A stretch of 64,000 nucleotides of DNA from Niabella sp. Its GTDB lineage: Bacteria > Bacteroidota > Bacteroidia > Chitinophagales > Chitinophagaceae. The stretch covers positions 1 through 64,000 of the forward strand of contig JAGIAT010000019.1 of assembly GCA_017744715.1 (NCBI GenBank). The letters are read 5' to 3'. The position numbers and the translations under genes were made by a program. This document shows positions 33,717 to 43,092 of this stretch, piece after piece. The number at the start of each line of letters is the position of its first letter. Within the stretch, counting starts at the first letter, position 1. A model generated the notes under the pieces. The model was not told where the DNA came from and searched no databases. It saw only the letters and a list, made by a program, of their open reading frames with translations.

Positions 33717-34910
33717 ATGGTTCCGGAACTCAGACAGGCTTATAATGCGGCATTTACCGATGAAAAATTCCAGGGTTTTGTACAGGCATTGAACAGGTAT
33801 CGCACTCCGATCCAGTTCCGCATTGCCGAAACGCCTGTTTTTGTTCCCCGGAGTTTTTCCCGGCAAATGATTGATGCCTGCGAGCAGATCGTGGATGTAT
33901 TGACCCAACCGGATTTTAAGGAAAAAACGGAACGGGCGATACCGGAAAACTTCCGGGTTCCCCGGGAAAACACCCACCCGCATTTTATTGCCTTCGATTT
34001 TGGCGTTTGCCGGAATGCCTCCGGCGGGCTGGAGCCGCAGCTGATCGAAATGCAGGGCTTCCCCACCCTGTTTGGTTACGAGGTATTGCTGGACGACGTC
34101 TTCAATACACATTTCGGCATTCCGCCGGGATATTCTTCCTACCTGGGCGGGTTAAACCGGGAAACCTACCTGGAACTGTTCCGGAAGATTGTAGTGGCCG
34201 GGGAAGACCCGGAAAACGTGATCCTGCTGGAGATCTTTCCGCAGCAGCAAAAAACCAATATCGATTTTTACTGTACAGAAGACTACCTGGGCATAAAAAT
34301 GGTATGCATTACCGAACTGATCAAAAGAGGAAACCAGTTGTTTTATCTCAAAGACGGAAAGGAAACGCGTATCAAACGGATCTATAACCGGGTGATCTTC
34401 GATGAGCTGCAACAGCAGGAAGCCGCCATACAGGAAAAAGCAATGGTCCTGTTTGAAGATCTGGACCTGGAATGGGTTACACACCCCAACTGGTTTTACC
34501 GGATCAGCAAATTCACCCTCCCCCTGATCCAGCATCCCAATATACCGGAGACCCGTTTTCTGAATGATGTAAAAGTAATTCCTGAAGACCTCGGGCACTA
34601 TGTACTAAAACCGCTGTTCTCTTTTGCCGGCCAGGGCGTGGTGATTGACGTAACCCCCGGCGATATCAGCGCTATTAAAGACCCGGAGAACTGGATCCTC
34701 CAGAAGAAGGTGGAATATGCGGCCGTTATTCAAACCCCCGACGAACCGGCTAAATCGGAAATACGCATTTTTTATTTTTGGGAGGAAGGTGCTCCGCGGC
34801 CCCGGCCGGTGAATAACCTGGCACGGTTAAGTAAAGGAAAAATGATCGGCGTACGTTTTAATAAGGACAAAACCTGGACGGGCGGCGGCTTTGCATTGTT
34901 TGAACAATAA
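33717..34910 (+). CDS. ATP-grasp-like protein, function unknown
   Basis: The product is 397 residues from the ATG at 33717 (a TTG seven codons earlier is possible). Features fit an ATP-grasp ligase: LEPQLIEMQGFPTLFGYE near 105-122 (an acidic residue near a substrate-binding loop), YVLKPLFSFAGQGVVID near 295-311, where Lys and the Gly-rich loop match the ATP-binding strand, and NWILQKKVEYA with SEIRIFYFW afterwards. No signal peptide or membrane segment is seen. Neighbours are a divergent ABC exporter and an array of repeats, which say little. It is not a family I can name; a peptide or amine ligase is one possibility. Confidence 0.7.
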   Translation: MVPELRQAYNAAFTDEKFQGFVQALNRYRTPIQFRIAETPVFVPRSFSRQMIDACEQIVDVLTQPDFKEKTERAIPENFRVPRENTHPHFIAFDFGVCRNASGGLEPQLIEMQGFPTLFGYEVLLDDVFNTHFGIPPGYSSYLGGLNRETYLELFRKIVVAGEDPENVILLEIFPQQQKTNIDFYCTEDYLGIKMVCITELIKRGNQLFYLKDGKETRIKRIYNRVIFDELQQQEAAIQEKAMVLFEDLDLEWVTHPNWFYRISKFTLPLIQHPNIPETRFLNDVKVIPEDLGHYVLKPLFSFAGQGVVIDVTPGDISAIKDPENWILQKKVEYAAVIQTPDEPAKSEIRIFYFWEEGAPRPRPVNNLARLSKGKMIGVRFNKDKTWTGGGFALFEQ

Positions 34911-34968
34911 AACCGGCGGTTTCAACCTTTATAGAACAGGATATAGCGCCCCCTAGCGGTAAAAGCTT

Positions 34969-35610
34969 AACCGCAACGAATGCAAAGAAATCCGGATACG
35001 TTCTGCTATCTTCCTATAACGACCTTTGCCCCCCTTGCGGCCTTAGCGGTAAAAACCCAACCGCAATGATCGCAAAGAACCCGCAATGAATGCAAAGAAA
35101 TCCGGATACGTTCCGCTATCTCCTATAGCGTCCTTTGCGGACCCCTTGCGCCCCTAGCGGTAAAAAACCAACCGCAACGATCGCAAGGAAATCCGGATAC
35201 GTTCTGCTATCTTCCTATAACGACCTTTGCACCCCTTTGCGGCCTTTGCGGTAAAATTCCAACCGCAACGATCGCGAGGAAATCCGGATACATTCTGCTA
35301 TCTTCCTATAACGACCTTTGCACCCCTTTGCAGCCTTAGCGGTAAAACCCAACCGCAACAATCGAAGAAACTCAGATACGTTCCGCCATCTTCCTATAGC
35401 GACCTTTGCCGCCCCTCGCGGCCTTAGCGGTAAAAGCCCAACCGCAACGATCGCAAAGAAATCCGGATACGTTCCGCTATCTTCCTATAGCGTCCTTTGC
35501 GGTAAAAACCCAACCACAATGATCCAAAGAAATTCAGATACGTTCTGCTATCTTCCTATAACGACCTTTGCACCCCTTTGCGGCCTTAGCGGTAAAATTC
35601 CAACCGCAAC
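34969..35610. repeat. Tandem array of about seven ~90-bp AACCGCAA...GCGGTAAAA elements
   Basis: Units begin at 34969, 35059, 35170, 35261, 35351, 35440 and 35512 (as AACCACAA), with a partial one at 35602; periods run from 71 to 111 and are mostly about 90. Each has AACCGCAA(C/T)GATCGCAAAG, AATCCGGATACGTTC, CTATCTTCCTATA(A/G)CG, ACCTTTGC(A/C)CCCC and ends GGCCTTAGCGGTAAAA. The ends are again AACCGC/GCGGT-type inverted repeats. The array fills nearly all of the 798-base gap before the patatin gene. Confidence 0.9.
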
Positions 35611-35708
35611 GAATGAACGCACTCCTTGCCGGCAACATCTCATTGAAAACATCTTCGCTGCAAAAATTTTAAATTCCTTATTTTAGATTTTATATTCTTT
35701 GATCCATT

Positions 35709-36518
35709 ATGAGCCTCTTCTCATTTAGAAAAAAACAAAAGGTCATCGGCCTCACGCTTTCCGGTGGCGGCATGCGCGGCGTAGCACATATCGGCGTATT
35801 AAAAGCATTGGAGGAGTTTGGCCTTAAACCGGGCATTATATCCGGAAGCAGCGCAGGTGCAATTATCGGAGCCTTTTATGCAGCCGGCTTTTCTCCCCGG
35901 CAAATGCAGGAGATCGTGATCAGGACCTCTTTTTTCTCCCGGTCTTCGTTCCGCCTGGGCACTACCGGTATCTTCAATACGGTCTTTTTACAACGGCTCT
36001 TTAAAGAATCGTTTCCCGACGATAATTTTAACGTTCTTAAAACACCGTTGTATGTAGCGGCAACCGAAATCACCCATGGCAGAACGGAATATTTTTCCGA
36101 TGGCAAGCTCTTCCAGGCACTGCTGGCATCCGCAAGCATTCCTTATATCTTTCCCCCGATCCGGATCGGCAGTAAAGTATATATGGATGGAGGCATCCTG
36201 AATAACTTTCCCATTGAACCCATTTATAACAAATGTGATGTGCTTATCGGTTCGCATGTAAACTCATTGATGTACGATGACATGCAAAAAATAAGTGCCC
36301 GCAAAGTATTTGACCGGGTGGTGCACCTGGCCATCGGTAAATCCGTGTATTCAAAAGCGCACGCCTGCGATCTGTTCTTTGATCCGCCCGGCATGACGCA
36401 ATTCAGCCTTTTTGATAAAAGAGGAATCCCCCAGATGCTGGAGATTGCCTATAAAAACGCCGTTCGGATTTTGGAGGAGAAGGGATACAGGAGCCAAACT
36501 CCTAATGCCAGGCACTAA
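35709..36518 (+). CDS. Patatin-like phospholipase
   Basis: The 269-residue product is a patatin-family lipid acyl hydrolase with a Ser-Asp dyad. The oxyanion-hole motif SGGGMRG is at 18-24, the nucleophile elbow GSSAG is at 46-50 with Ser48, and the catalytic Asp160 is in DGGILNN. The lengths between motifs are normal. No signal peptide is present, so a cytoplasmic or membrane-associated enzyme is likely. The gene lies directly after the repeat array and has no obvious operon partner. Confidence 0.93.
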   Translation: MSLFSFRKKQKVIGLTLSGGGMRGVAHIGVLKALEEFGLKPGIISGSSAGAIIGAFYAAGFSPRQMQEIVIRTSFFSRSSFRLGTTGIFNTVFLQRLFKESFPDDNFNVLKTPLYVAATEITHGRTEYFSDGKLFQALLASASIPYIFPPIRIGSKVYMDGGILNNFPIEPIYNKCDVLIGSHVNSLMYDDMQKISARKVFDRVVHLAIGKSVYSKAHACDLFFDPPGMTQFSLFDKRGIPQMLEIAYKNAVRILEEKGYRSQTPNARH

Positions 36519-36817
36519 ATGCTCTATTCCGGAACGTAATCAACTGATGGATGAAAGCTGTTTCAAGTTCAAGGTTTAAAGTTTCACATTAGATCCGTTT
36601 TATACGCGATGATCTATCGGCTATTTACGGCTATGCTTGCGGGACATACAGACGGGGGGACTATGAAGTTATTTCAGGTTTAGCGTTCCTGGCGTGCCCA
36701 CCGTGGGATAAATTTATATCCCCGTACGTAATCAGCTGAAAGCTGAAGACTGATGGCTGAAAACGAATACTCCTCTCCCAATTCTGCACTATGGTTACAT
36801 TAAAAGCCGGCCGATTA
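36519..36817. other. Intergenic gap patatin to DUF6660, low-complexity phrases only
   Basis: The gap contains CAAGTTCAAGGTTTAAAG near 36566 and AGCTGAAAGCTGAAGACTG near 36732, the same style of degenerate phrase seen at 20185-20222 and 62800-63085. I see no gene or RNA. The promoter of the metal efflux operon begins at its right end. Confidence 0.4.
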
Positions 36818-36849
36818 TTTGTTCGGCAATCTGCGATGATTTAGCTTTG
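36818..36849 (+). promoter_or_regulatory. Bacteroidota-type promoter of the metal efflux operon, nearly leaderless
   Basis: TTTG at 36818-36821 and TAGCTTTG at 36842-36849 are separated by 20 bases, matching the TTTG / TAnnTTTG consensus well. Transcription starting about seven bases after the -7 centre would begin at or within a base or two of the DUF6660 ATG at 36856, so the mRNA may have almost no leader. Confidence 0.7.
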
Positions 36850-36855
36850 CCACCA

Positions 36856-37179
36856 ATGAAATGGTTCCTGTTTCTTTTTGGGTTTTACCTGTTATCGCTT
36901 ACCGCCGTACCTTGTTCGGATGGCGGTGACACCTGCAATGGCAGCGATGCAGTGGCAACCCTTCAAACAGCAGCATACAGTCATACGCATACCACCGAAC
37001 ATTGCACACCGCTTTGTTTGTGCAATTGCTGCAGTTCTGTTGTGGCAAAAATTCCCCTGCCACCCGCCGTTACGCCCGGAGCCGGTATTTCCCCCGGTTT
37101 TAAGACCACCCTTTACGCAGACCAGTACCTGGCTGGTTTTAAAGCCCGGATCTGGCAGCCGCCCAAACCTGTGTGCTGA
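36856..37179 (+). CDS. DUF6660-like small Cys/His-rich secreted protein
   Basis: The 107-residue product has an N-terminal signal peptide or anchor (MKWFLFLFGFYLLSL), then a region with several Cys and His residues (PCSDGGDTC, HTHTTEHC, CLCNCC) and a short Pro-rich tail. The Bacteroidota family DUF6660 has this HCTPLC.C.CC arrangement and is regularly found ahead of CusA-type genes, which suggests a role in metal handling or sensing in the periplasm; that is inference. ATG at 36856 is preferred over a TTG at 36847 because the promoter overlaps the latter. Confidence 0.75.
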   Translation: MKWFLFLFGFYLLSLTAVPCSDGGDTCNGSDAVATLQTAAYSHTHTTEHCTPLCLCNCCSSVVAKIPLPPAVTPGAGISPGFKTTLYADQYLAGFKARIWQPPKPVC

Positions 37180-37341
37180 TTCCTTTAGTGACGGACCTAC
37201 CCCGTAAGCCCCTGTTATGTTTATATGTATACGGATGCATACTGCACAATCCTTTGTGCCGTTTGCAGCAGCACCGTCGCTTCCCCTGTTTTAAAGATGC
37301 CCTAAAGGCCTCCCCGTCTTTTATCATTAAATTCTATTCAT

Positions 37342-40300
37342 GTGTTAGAAAAAATCATACGTTTCAGCATACAGAATAAGCTCGTTATTGCCGTATGCAC
37401 GCTTGGTCTGATCATATGGGGTATCTGGAGCGCCAGCAAACTACCAATCGATGCGCTTCCGGACATTACCAATAACCAGGTGCAGATCATCACCCAATCT
37501 CCCACCCTGGCGGCCCAGGAGGTAGAGCAGTTTGTAACCAGTCCTATTGAACGGGTGATGGCAAACCTGCCCAACGTGGTAGAGATGCGTTCTTTTTCCC
37601 GCTTTGGATTGAGCGTAATCACCATCGTGTTTAAAGACAATGTAGACATTTATTTTGCCCGGCAGCTCATCGGCGAAAAACTGAAGGACGCCGAAAAACA
37701 GATCCCCGAAGGTATGGGCAGCCCGGGCATTGCACCTGTAACCACCGGTTTGGGAGAAATCTATCAGTACGTGCTGCACCCCGGAAAAGGCAGCGAGCAA
37801 AAGTATACACCGATGGACCTGCGTACGCTACAGGACTGGATCGTGGCGCGCCAGCTGGCCGGCATTGAAGGTGTAGCCGAAATCAGCGGTTTCGGGGGTA
37901 TTACCAAACAGTATGAAGTCAGTTTGAACCCCGACCGGCTGCAGGCGATGAACATTACGATACCGGAGGTGGTGACAGCCCTTGAAAAAAACAACCAGAA
38001 TACCGGAGGTGCCTATATCGATAAAAAACCCAATGCCTATTTTATCAGGGGCATCGGCATGGCGCGTGATTTCCGGGATATCGAAAACATGGTGATCAAA
38101 ACCGCTGCCAACGGCGTTCCGGTGCTGATCCGGGATGTGGCCACCGTACAGTTTGGATCGCCACCCCGTTACGGAGCACTTACGTATAATGGCGAAAAAG
38201 AAGTGGTGGGAGGAATTGTGCTGATGCTGAAAGGTGCCAACAGCAATGACGTGGTAAAGCGCGTAAAAGAGCGGATGGTATCCATCCAGCAGTCATTACC
38301 CGCAGATGTGGAAGTGGAACCTTTTCTGGATCGCAGTGCATTGGTAAACCGGGCCATCGGTACGGTAGAAAAAAACCTGATCGAAGGTGCCCTGATCGTA
38401 ATTTTTGTATTGCTGCTTTTCCTGGGGAACCTGCGTGCCGGGCTTATTGTAGCTTCCGCTATTCCCCTCTCCCTCCTGTTTGCGCTCGGCATGATGAACC
38501 TCTTTGGGGTAAGCGCCAACCTCATGAGCCTGGGAGCTATCGATTTCGGACTCATCGTGGACGGTGCCGTGATCATTGTAGAAGCCACGCTGCATCATCT
38601 TTACAGTAAAAAGCGGATGCAGCGGCTGACCCAGCAACAAATGGATTCGGAAGTATACCAAGCCGCTTCTAAAATAAGGAGCAGTGCGGCTTTTGGAGAA
38701 ATCATCATTCTTATTGTTTATCTGCCCATTCTTACCCTTGTAGGCATTGAAGGGAAAATGTTCCGTCCTATGGCGCAAACAGTAAGTTTTGCCATCCTGG
38801 GAGCCCTGCTGCTTTCCCTCACTTATATTCCCATGATGTGCGCGCTGTTTCTTTCGAAAAAAGGCGCACAGAAGGAAACCTTTTCCGACCGGATGATGCA
38901 ACGGTTGCAACGCTTTTATCACCCGATACTGCAAAAAACACTTCGTGTTAAAAAAAGCGTGGTGGGCATTGCCCTCGTATTATTTGCCGGTGCCCTGTTT
39001 TTATTTACACGTATGGGCGGCGAATTTATTCCCAGTCTGGAGGAGGGCGACTATGCCATAGAGTTTGGCCTGCCGCAGGGTACCTCGCTGGCGCAAACCA
39101 TTGAAACGGCTTTCCAGGCCGAAAAAATACTACGCTCGTTTCCCGAGGTAAAAATGGTTGTGGGCAAAACCGGATCCGCAGATGTAGCAACAGACCCCAT
39201 GCCCATGAACGCATCGGATCTGATCGTAGTAATGAAAGACAAAAGCGAATGGACCACTACAAAGGACTATACAAAAATGGCAGCGCTGATGAAGGAGAAG
39301 CTGGAAACATTGCCTGGTGTTATTGCCGAGCCCAGTCAGCCCATTCAAATGCGGTTTAATGAACTGATGACAGGTATTAAGCAGGATGTGGCCGTGAAGA
39401 TCTTTGGAGAAAACCTGGATACCCTGCTGGAACAGGCACAGAAAGTTTCAAAGGCCATCAGCAATATAAAGGGTGTATCATCTCCCCAGATCGAACGGAT
39501 CGCCGGACTGCCCCAGATCACGATTGAATATGACCGCGCGCGCATTGCCAGCTATGGGTTGAATATTGCCGACATCAATAGTGTGGTAACCACCGCCTTC
39601 GCAGGCACAGCAGCGGGTGTGATTTTTGAAAACGAACGGAAATTTGACCTTGTGGTGCGTGTAGACAGCGCCTACCGGAGCTCGCTCGAAAGTGTGGCGT
39701 CCCTGTTTGTTCCAACGCCGGCCGGTCACCAGGTACCGCTTTCCGAACTGGCGGCCGTTGCCTTTAAAGAAGGACCGGCACAGATCACCCGGGAAGATGC
39801 CAAACGCCGGATCGTGATCGGGTTCAATGTGCGCAACCGGGATGTAGAAAGCGTTGTGGAAGATATACAGCAATTGCTGAAGCAACCCCGGTTTCAGCTG
39901 CCGGCAGGTTATTATACAACCTTCGGTGGTACGTTTCAAAATCTAAAAGAAGCATCCGCCCGTTTACAGATCGCCGTTCCGATAGCCTTACTGCTCATAT
40001 TTGCCTTATTGTATTTTACGTTCCATTCTGTAAAACAGGCCTTGCTGATTTTTACGGCCATTCCATTAAGTGCTATTGGTGGCGTTTGCGCCCTGGCATT
40101 ACGCGGCATGCCCTTCAGCATCTCCGCCGGTGTAGGCTTTATTGCCCTGTTTGGCGTAGCCGTGCTCAACGGAATTGTGCTGGTGGGTACGTTTAACCAG
40201 TTAAAAACGGAGGGAGAACGGGACATTTACCGGCGTGTGATCACCGGCGCCATGACGCGTTTACGTCCCGTTCTCATGACAGCGGCCGTTGCCTCCCTGG

Positions 40301-40503
40301 GTTTTTTACCCATGGCATTGAGCCAGGGCGCGGGTGCCGAGGTGCAGCGTCCGCTGGCTACAGTGGTAATCGGCGGACTCATCTCCGCAACCCTGCTTAC
40401 ATTGATCGTGCTTCCCTGTCTTTACCTCTTGTTTAACCGGAGCGAAATACGAAGCAGTACCACACCGGGAGATGCTTCCCTTCCTGTTAATCCCGAAAAT
40501 TAA
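37342..40503 (+). CDS. Heavy-metal efflux RND pump (CusA/CzcA family)
   Basis: The 1053-residue inner-membrane pump of the HME-RND group extrudes metal cations with proton antiport. The proton-relay motif in the fourth transmembrane helix is DFGLIVDGAVIIVE, with Asp401, Asp407 and Glu414 matching CzcA. Twelve membrane segments and two large periplasmic loops are evident, and the conserved NQVQIITQSPTLAAQEVEQFVTSPIE stretch is near residues 47-72. The start is a GTG at 37342; the nearby ATG is out of frame. A TolC-like channel follows 4 bases after the stop. Copper/silver against zinc/cobalt/cadmium specificity is not decided by sequence inspection. Confidence 0.93.
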   Translation: MLEKIIRFSIQNKLVIAVCTLGLIIWGIWSASKLPIDALPDITNNQVQIITQSPTLAAQEVEQFVTSPIERVMANLPNVVEMRSFSRFGLSVITIVFKDNVDIYFARQLIGEKLKDAEKQIPEGMGSPGIAPVTTGLGEIYQYVLHPGKGSEQKYTPMDLRTLQDWIVARQLAGIEGVAEISGFGGITKQYEVSLNPDRLQAMNITIPEVVTALEKNNQNTGGAYIDKKPNAYFIRGIGMARDFRDIENMVIKTAANGVPVLIRDVATVQFGSPPRYGALTYNGEKEVVGGIVLMLKGANSNDVVKRVKERMVSIQQSLPADVEVEPFLDRSALVNRAIGTVEKNLIEGALIVIFVLLLFLGNLRAGLIVASAIPLSLLFALGMMNLFGVSANLMSLGAIDFGLIVDGAVIIVEATLHHLYSKKRMQRLTQQQMDSEVYQAASKIRSSAAFGEIIILIVYLPILTLVGIEGKMFRPMAQTVSFAILGALLLSLTYIPMMCALFLSKKGAQKETFSDRMMQRLQRFYHPILQKTLRVKKSVVGIALVLFAGALFLFTRMGGEFIPSLEEGDYAIEFGLPQGTSLAQTIETAFQAEKILRSFPEVKMVVGKTGSADVATDPMPMNASDLIVVMKDKSEWTTTKDYTKMAALMKEKLETLPGVIAEPSQPIQMRFNELMTGIKQDVAVKIFGENLDTLLEQAQKVSKAISNIKGVSSPQIERIAGLPQITIEYDRARIASYGLNIADINSVVTTAFAGTAAGVIFENERKFDLVVRVDSAYRSSLESVASLFVPTPAGHQVPLSELAAVAFKEGPAQITREDAKRRIVIGFNVRNRDVESVVEDIQQLLKQPRFQLPAGYYTTFGGTFQNLKEASARLQIAVPIALLLIFALLYFTFHSVKQALLIFTAIPLSAIGGVCALALRGMPFSISAGVGFIALFGVAVLNGIVLVGTFNQLKTEGERDIYRRVITGAMTRLRPVLMTAAVASLGFLPMALSQGAGAEVQRPLATVVIGGLISATLLTLIVLPCLYLLFNRSEIRSSTTPGDASLPVNPEN

Positions 40504-40507
40504 AATC

Positions 40508-41710
40508 ATGAAACGGATTCTACATCCATATATACTTTCTTTCGGCTTGCTATGCATGGGAAGCCTGCCCGTTGCTGCACAGCGCGTCACCATTGATGAA
40601 GCCCTGGCTACCGCAGGCGCCAATCTTGAGTACGATGTAAATAAAGCGGAACTGAAAAAAGCCAATGCACTTGCAAGAACGGCAAAAGGGCTGGCAAACA
40701 CCGGTATCTTTGCAGAAAATGAAGACCTGCAACTCGGCAATGCCCGCGGTGTTTTAAAGATCGGCATAAGCCAAAGCCTGGAATGGCCCGGGGTTTACAA
40801 AGCCCGCCAGCAGTATTTTAAAGAGCAGGCCCGGTATTATGAAATGAATACCGCCGCGATAGCAGTACAATTAAAAAAAGACGTACGGAAAGCCTACTAC
40901 CAGCTTTGGTACCTGCAGGACCGTTATCATTTATACAACCAGCTAGACAGTACTTACCGTGCATTGTTACAGGCAGCCACGCTGCGGTACCAAAAGGGAG
41001 AAGCCGCCGGCATTGAAAAGATTGCGGCTGAAATGCGGTTTAAAGAACTGCAGGCACAGGCAAAGGAGGTACAGAACGAAATGCGTGTACAGCAACAACA
41101 GCTGATGCTGCTGTTGAACACCGAACAGTTCCTGCTGCCCCTGGATGCTCCGTTGCAAAAACTGCTGCTTCCCGGCGGGGAGAACGGGCAGTCGCATCCG
41201 TTGCTGACGCTTCAGCAGCAAAATGTAACCATCGCCGCCTCCAATATCCGGGTGCAAAAGAATGCCGTAAAACCGGAGTTCTCCGGGCGCTTTTTTTCGC
41301 AGGCACTGTATGGGATGAAAAACCCATATTCAGGATTTTCTGTTTCGGTAGGTATTCCGATTTTTAGTGCAGGAGCCAATAAACAAAAAATGCTTGCAGC
41401 GCAGGCTGAAATGGAAGCCCAGCAAAAGACCCTGGAATGGCAGGCACAAAAAATGGAGCATCAAAAACAACAGGCCCTTACAGAAACTGCACAGGCAGAT
41501 GCCTTATTGCAATATTATGAAGACAGCGGTTTGCACCAGTCAGCTGCCATTATTAAAGCCGCTACAATCGGCTATAAAGGCGGTGAGATCAGTTTTATGG
41601 AATTAACGCAATACCTGAGCCAGGCAACGGATATGCAAAAAAATTATCTGGATGCCCTGAACCGGTATAACCAGGCCGTGATCCAGTATTTATATTTCAT
41701 TCATCAATAA
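40508..41710 (+). CDS. TolC-family outer membrane efflux protein (CusC/CzcC-like)
   Basis: The 400-residue product, from the ATG at 40508, has a signal peptide (ending VAAQ) and then two related halves of long amphipathic helices, as in outer-membrane efflux channels. Typical markers are ALATAGANLEYDVNKAELKKA near the N-terminus, SQSLEWPGVYKARQQ and, in the second half, FSGFSVSVGIPIF-like strands. It lies 4 bases after the pump gene and 9 bases before the adaptor gene, and completes the tripartite exporter. A lipid anchor Cys is not visible. Confidence 0.9.
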   Translation: MKRILHPYILSFGLLCMGSLPVAAQRVTIDEALATAGANLEYDVNKAELKKANALARTAKGLANTGIFAENEDLQLGNARGVLKIGISQSLEWPGVYKARQQYFKEQARYYEMNTAAIAVQLKKDVRKAYYQLWYLQDRYHLYNQLDSTYRALLQAATLRYQKGEAAGIEKIAAEMRFKELQAQAKEVQNEMRVQQQQLMLLLNTEQFLLPLDAPLQKLLLPGGENGQSHPLLTLQQQNVTIAASNIRVQKNAVKPEFSGRFFSQALYGMKNPYSGFSVSVGIPIFSAGANKQKMLAAQAEMEAQQKTLEWQAQKMEHQKQQALTETAQADALLQYYEDSGLHQSAAIIKAATIGYKGGEISFMELTQYLSQATDMQKNYLDALNRYNQAVIQYLYFIHQ

Positions 41711-41719
41711 TCCAACCAC

Positions 41720-42925
41720 ATGCTAAAACAAATTTATATATCATCTGTAGTATTGGCCGCCTGCCTTTTTGTAGCCTGTAACGGTAAACCCGAGCCGGTA
41801 GCCGGAGAACAGGGAGCCGCCGAAACAGAAGTCCATGCAGAAGATGGTGTATCCATGACGGCCGACCAGATCAGCTCCATCGGGCTACAATTGGGACCTA
41901 TTGAAAACAAAGAACTGTCCAATACTGTAAAGGCCATGGGCATGCTTACCGTACCCAATGAGAACAAGGCCTTTGTTACCCCTTTATCCGGAGGCACGGT
42001 GCGCACCCTCAACGTGCGGCCCGGAGCATTTGTAAATAAGGGCCAGGTACTGGCCATCATTGTAAACCCGGACCTCATCCCCCTGCAACAACAGCTCCAG
42101 CAGCTCAATGCCCAGATACAGCTTGCAGAGCTGGAAGTAACCCGTCAGCAGGATCTGTATAAAGGAAACGCTGCACCGCTAAAGAATTACCAGCGGGCCA
42201 GTACCGAATTAAAAACCCTGCGCAGCCAGCGTACCGGTATTGAGCAGCAGCTCAGTGCGATGGGCGCCGGCCGTTCGTTCTCCGCCACCTTACCGGTGCG
42301 CTCGCCCATCAGTGGTACGGTAAGCAAGGTAATGGCACAAATTGGCAGCAATGTTTCGGTAAGCGCCCCCATTGCGGAAATTGTGAATAATTCCCAGATT
42401 CACCTCGACCTGAACGTATATGAAAAAGACCTGCCCCTGATCAGCGTGGGACAGGTCATTCATTTTACGCTGACCAACAACCCGGGTAAGGAATACGATG
42501 CAAAAGTGTTTTCGATCGGAACTGCGTTTGAGGGAGATACGAAATCGGTGCCCGTGCATGCATCCGTAACAGGTGAAAAAACCGGGCTGATCGATGGAAT
42601 GGGCGTAACCGCAAATATCAGTCTGAATACCCGTACCGCCCCGGCCGTTCCGGATGCATCACTGGTCAATTTCCAGGGTAAGGATTATATTTTCATTGTA
42701 GCAACCGATAAACCCAAACACGGGGCCGACGAACATGCGCAGCATGAAAAAGGCCATACGGAGGAAACGCATTTCACGATGATCCCTGTAGCCTGCGGGG
42801 TTTCGGATGTAGGGTATACACAAATTACCCCGCTGGCCAGCATACCACCCGATGCAAAAGTGGCCGTAAAGGGAGCGTTCTTCCTGCTGGCAAAAATGAC
42901 CAATACGGAAGGACATGCACATTAA
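41720..42925 (+). CDS. Efflux RND periplasmic adaptor lipoprotein (CusB/CzcB-like)
   Basis: The 401-residue product has a lipoprotein signal with Cys20 (LFVAC) and the membrane-fusion-protein architecture: beta-barrel, lipoyl halves around VRPGAFVNKGQVLAIIV and VRSPISGTVSKV, a coiled-coil hairpin between them, and a membrane-proximal domain. A His/Glu-rich stretch (KPKHGADEHAQHEKGHTEE, about residues 331-349) could bind metal ions. It links the pump and TolC-like channel encoded just upstream. No terminator is seen; a repeat-rich gap follows. Confidence 0.92.
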   Translation: MLKQIYISSVVLAACLFVACNGKPEPVAGEQGAAETEVHAEDGVSMTADQISSIGLQLGPIENKELSNTVKAMGMLTVPNENKAFVTPLSGGTVRTLNVRPGAFVNKGQVLAIIVNPDLIPLQQQLQQLNAQIQLAELEVTRQQDLYKGNAAPLKNYQRASTELKTLRSQRTGIEQQLSAMGAGRSFSATLPVRSPISGTVSKVMAQIGSNVSVSAPIAEIVNNSQIHLDLNVYEKDLPLISVGQVIHFTLTNNPGKEYDAKVFSIGTAFEGDTKSVPVHASVTGEKTGLIDGMGVTANISLNTRTAPAVPDASLVNFQGKDYIFIVATDKPKHGADEHAQHEKGHTEETHFTMIPVACGVSDVGYTQITPLASIPPDAKVAVKGAFFLLAKMTNTEGHAH

Positions 42926-43092
42926 ACGCCTCCGGGTAAATGATGCGCAGCTCAGCGTTCAGCTTTTAACCGCAGGAAATGCGAGGATTTCGGCTGGAAT
43001 ATTTCTGTTTCAATCGTTGCAGTCACATTTAAACGCAAAGAAAAAGATATTTATCACTTTCATGCTCCTGGCGCGCTTAACAATAAAAATTA

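Noticed and set aside
34911..35708. CRISPR array at 34969-35610
   Set aside because: The repeat is about 90 bp with no spacer of constant size; units vary internally and there are no cas genes nearby.
37173..37379. A 68-codon frame between DUF6660 and the CusA-type pump
   Set aside because: It straddles the intergenic gap and the pump start in a different frame, and lacks any signal or domain.
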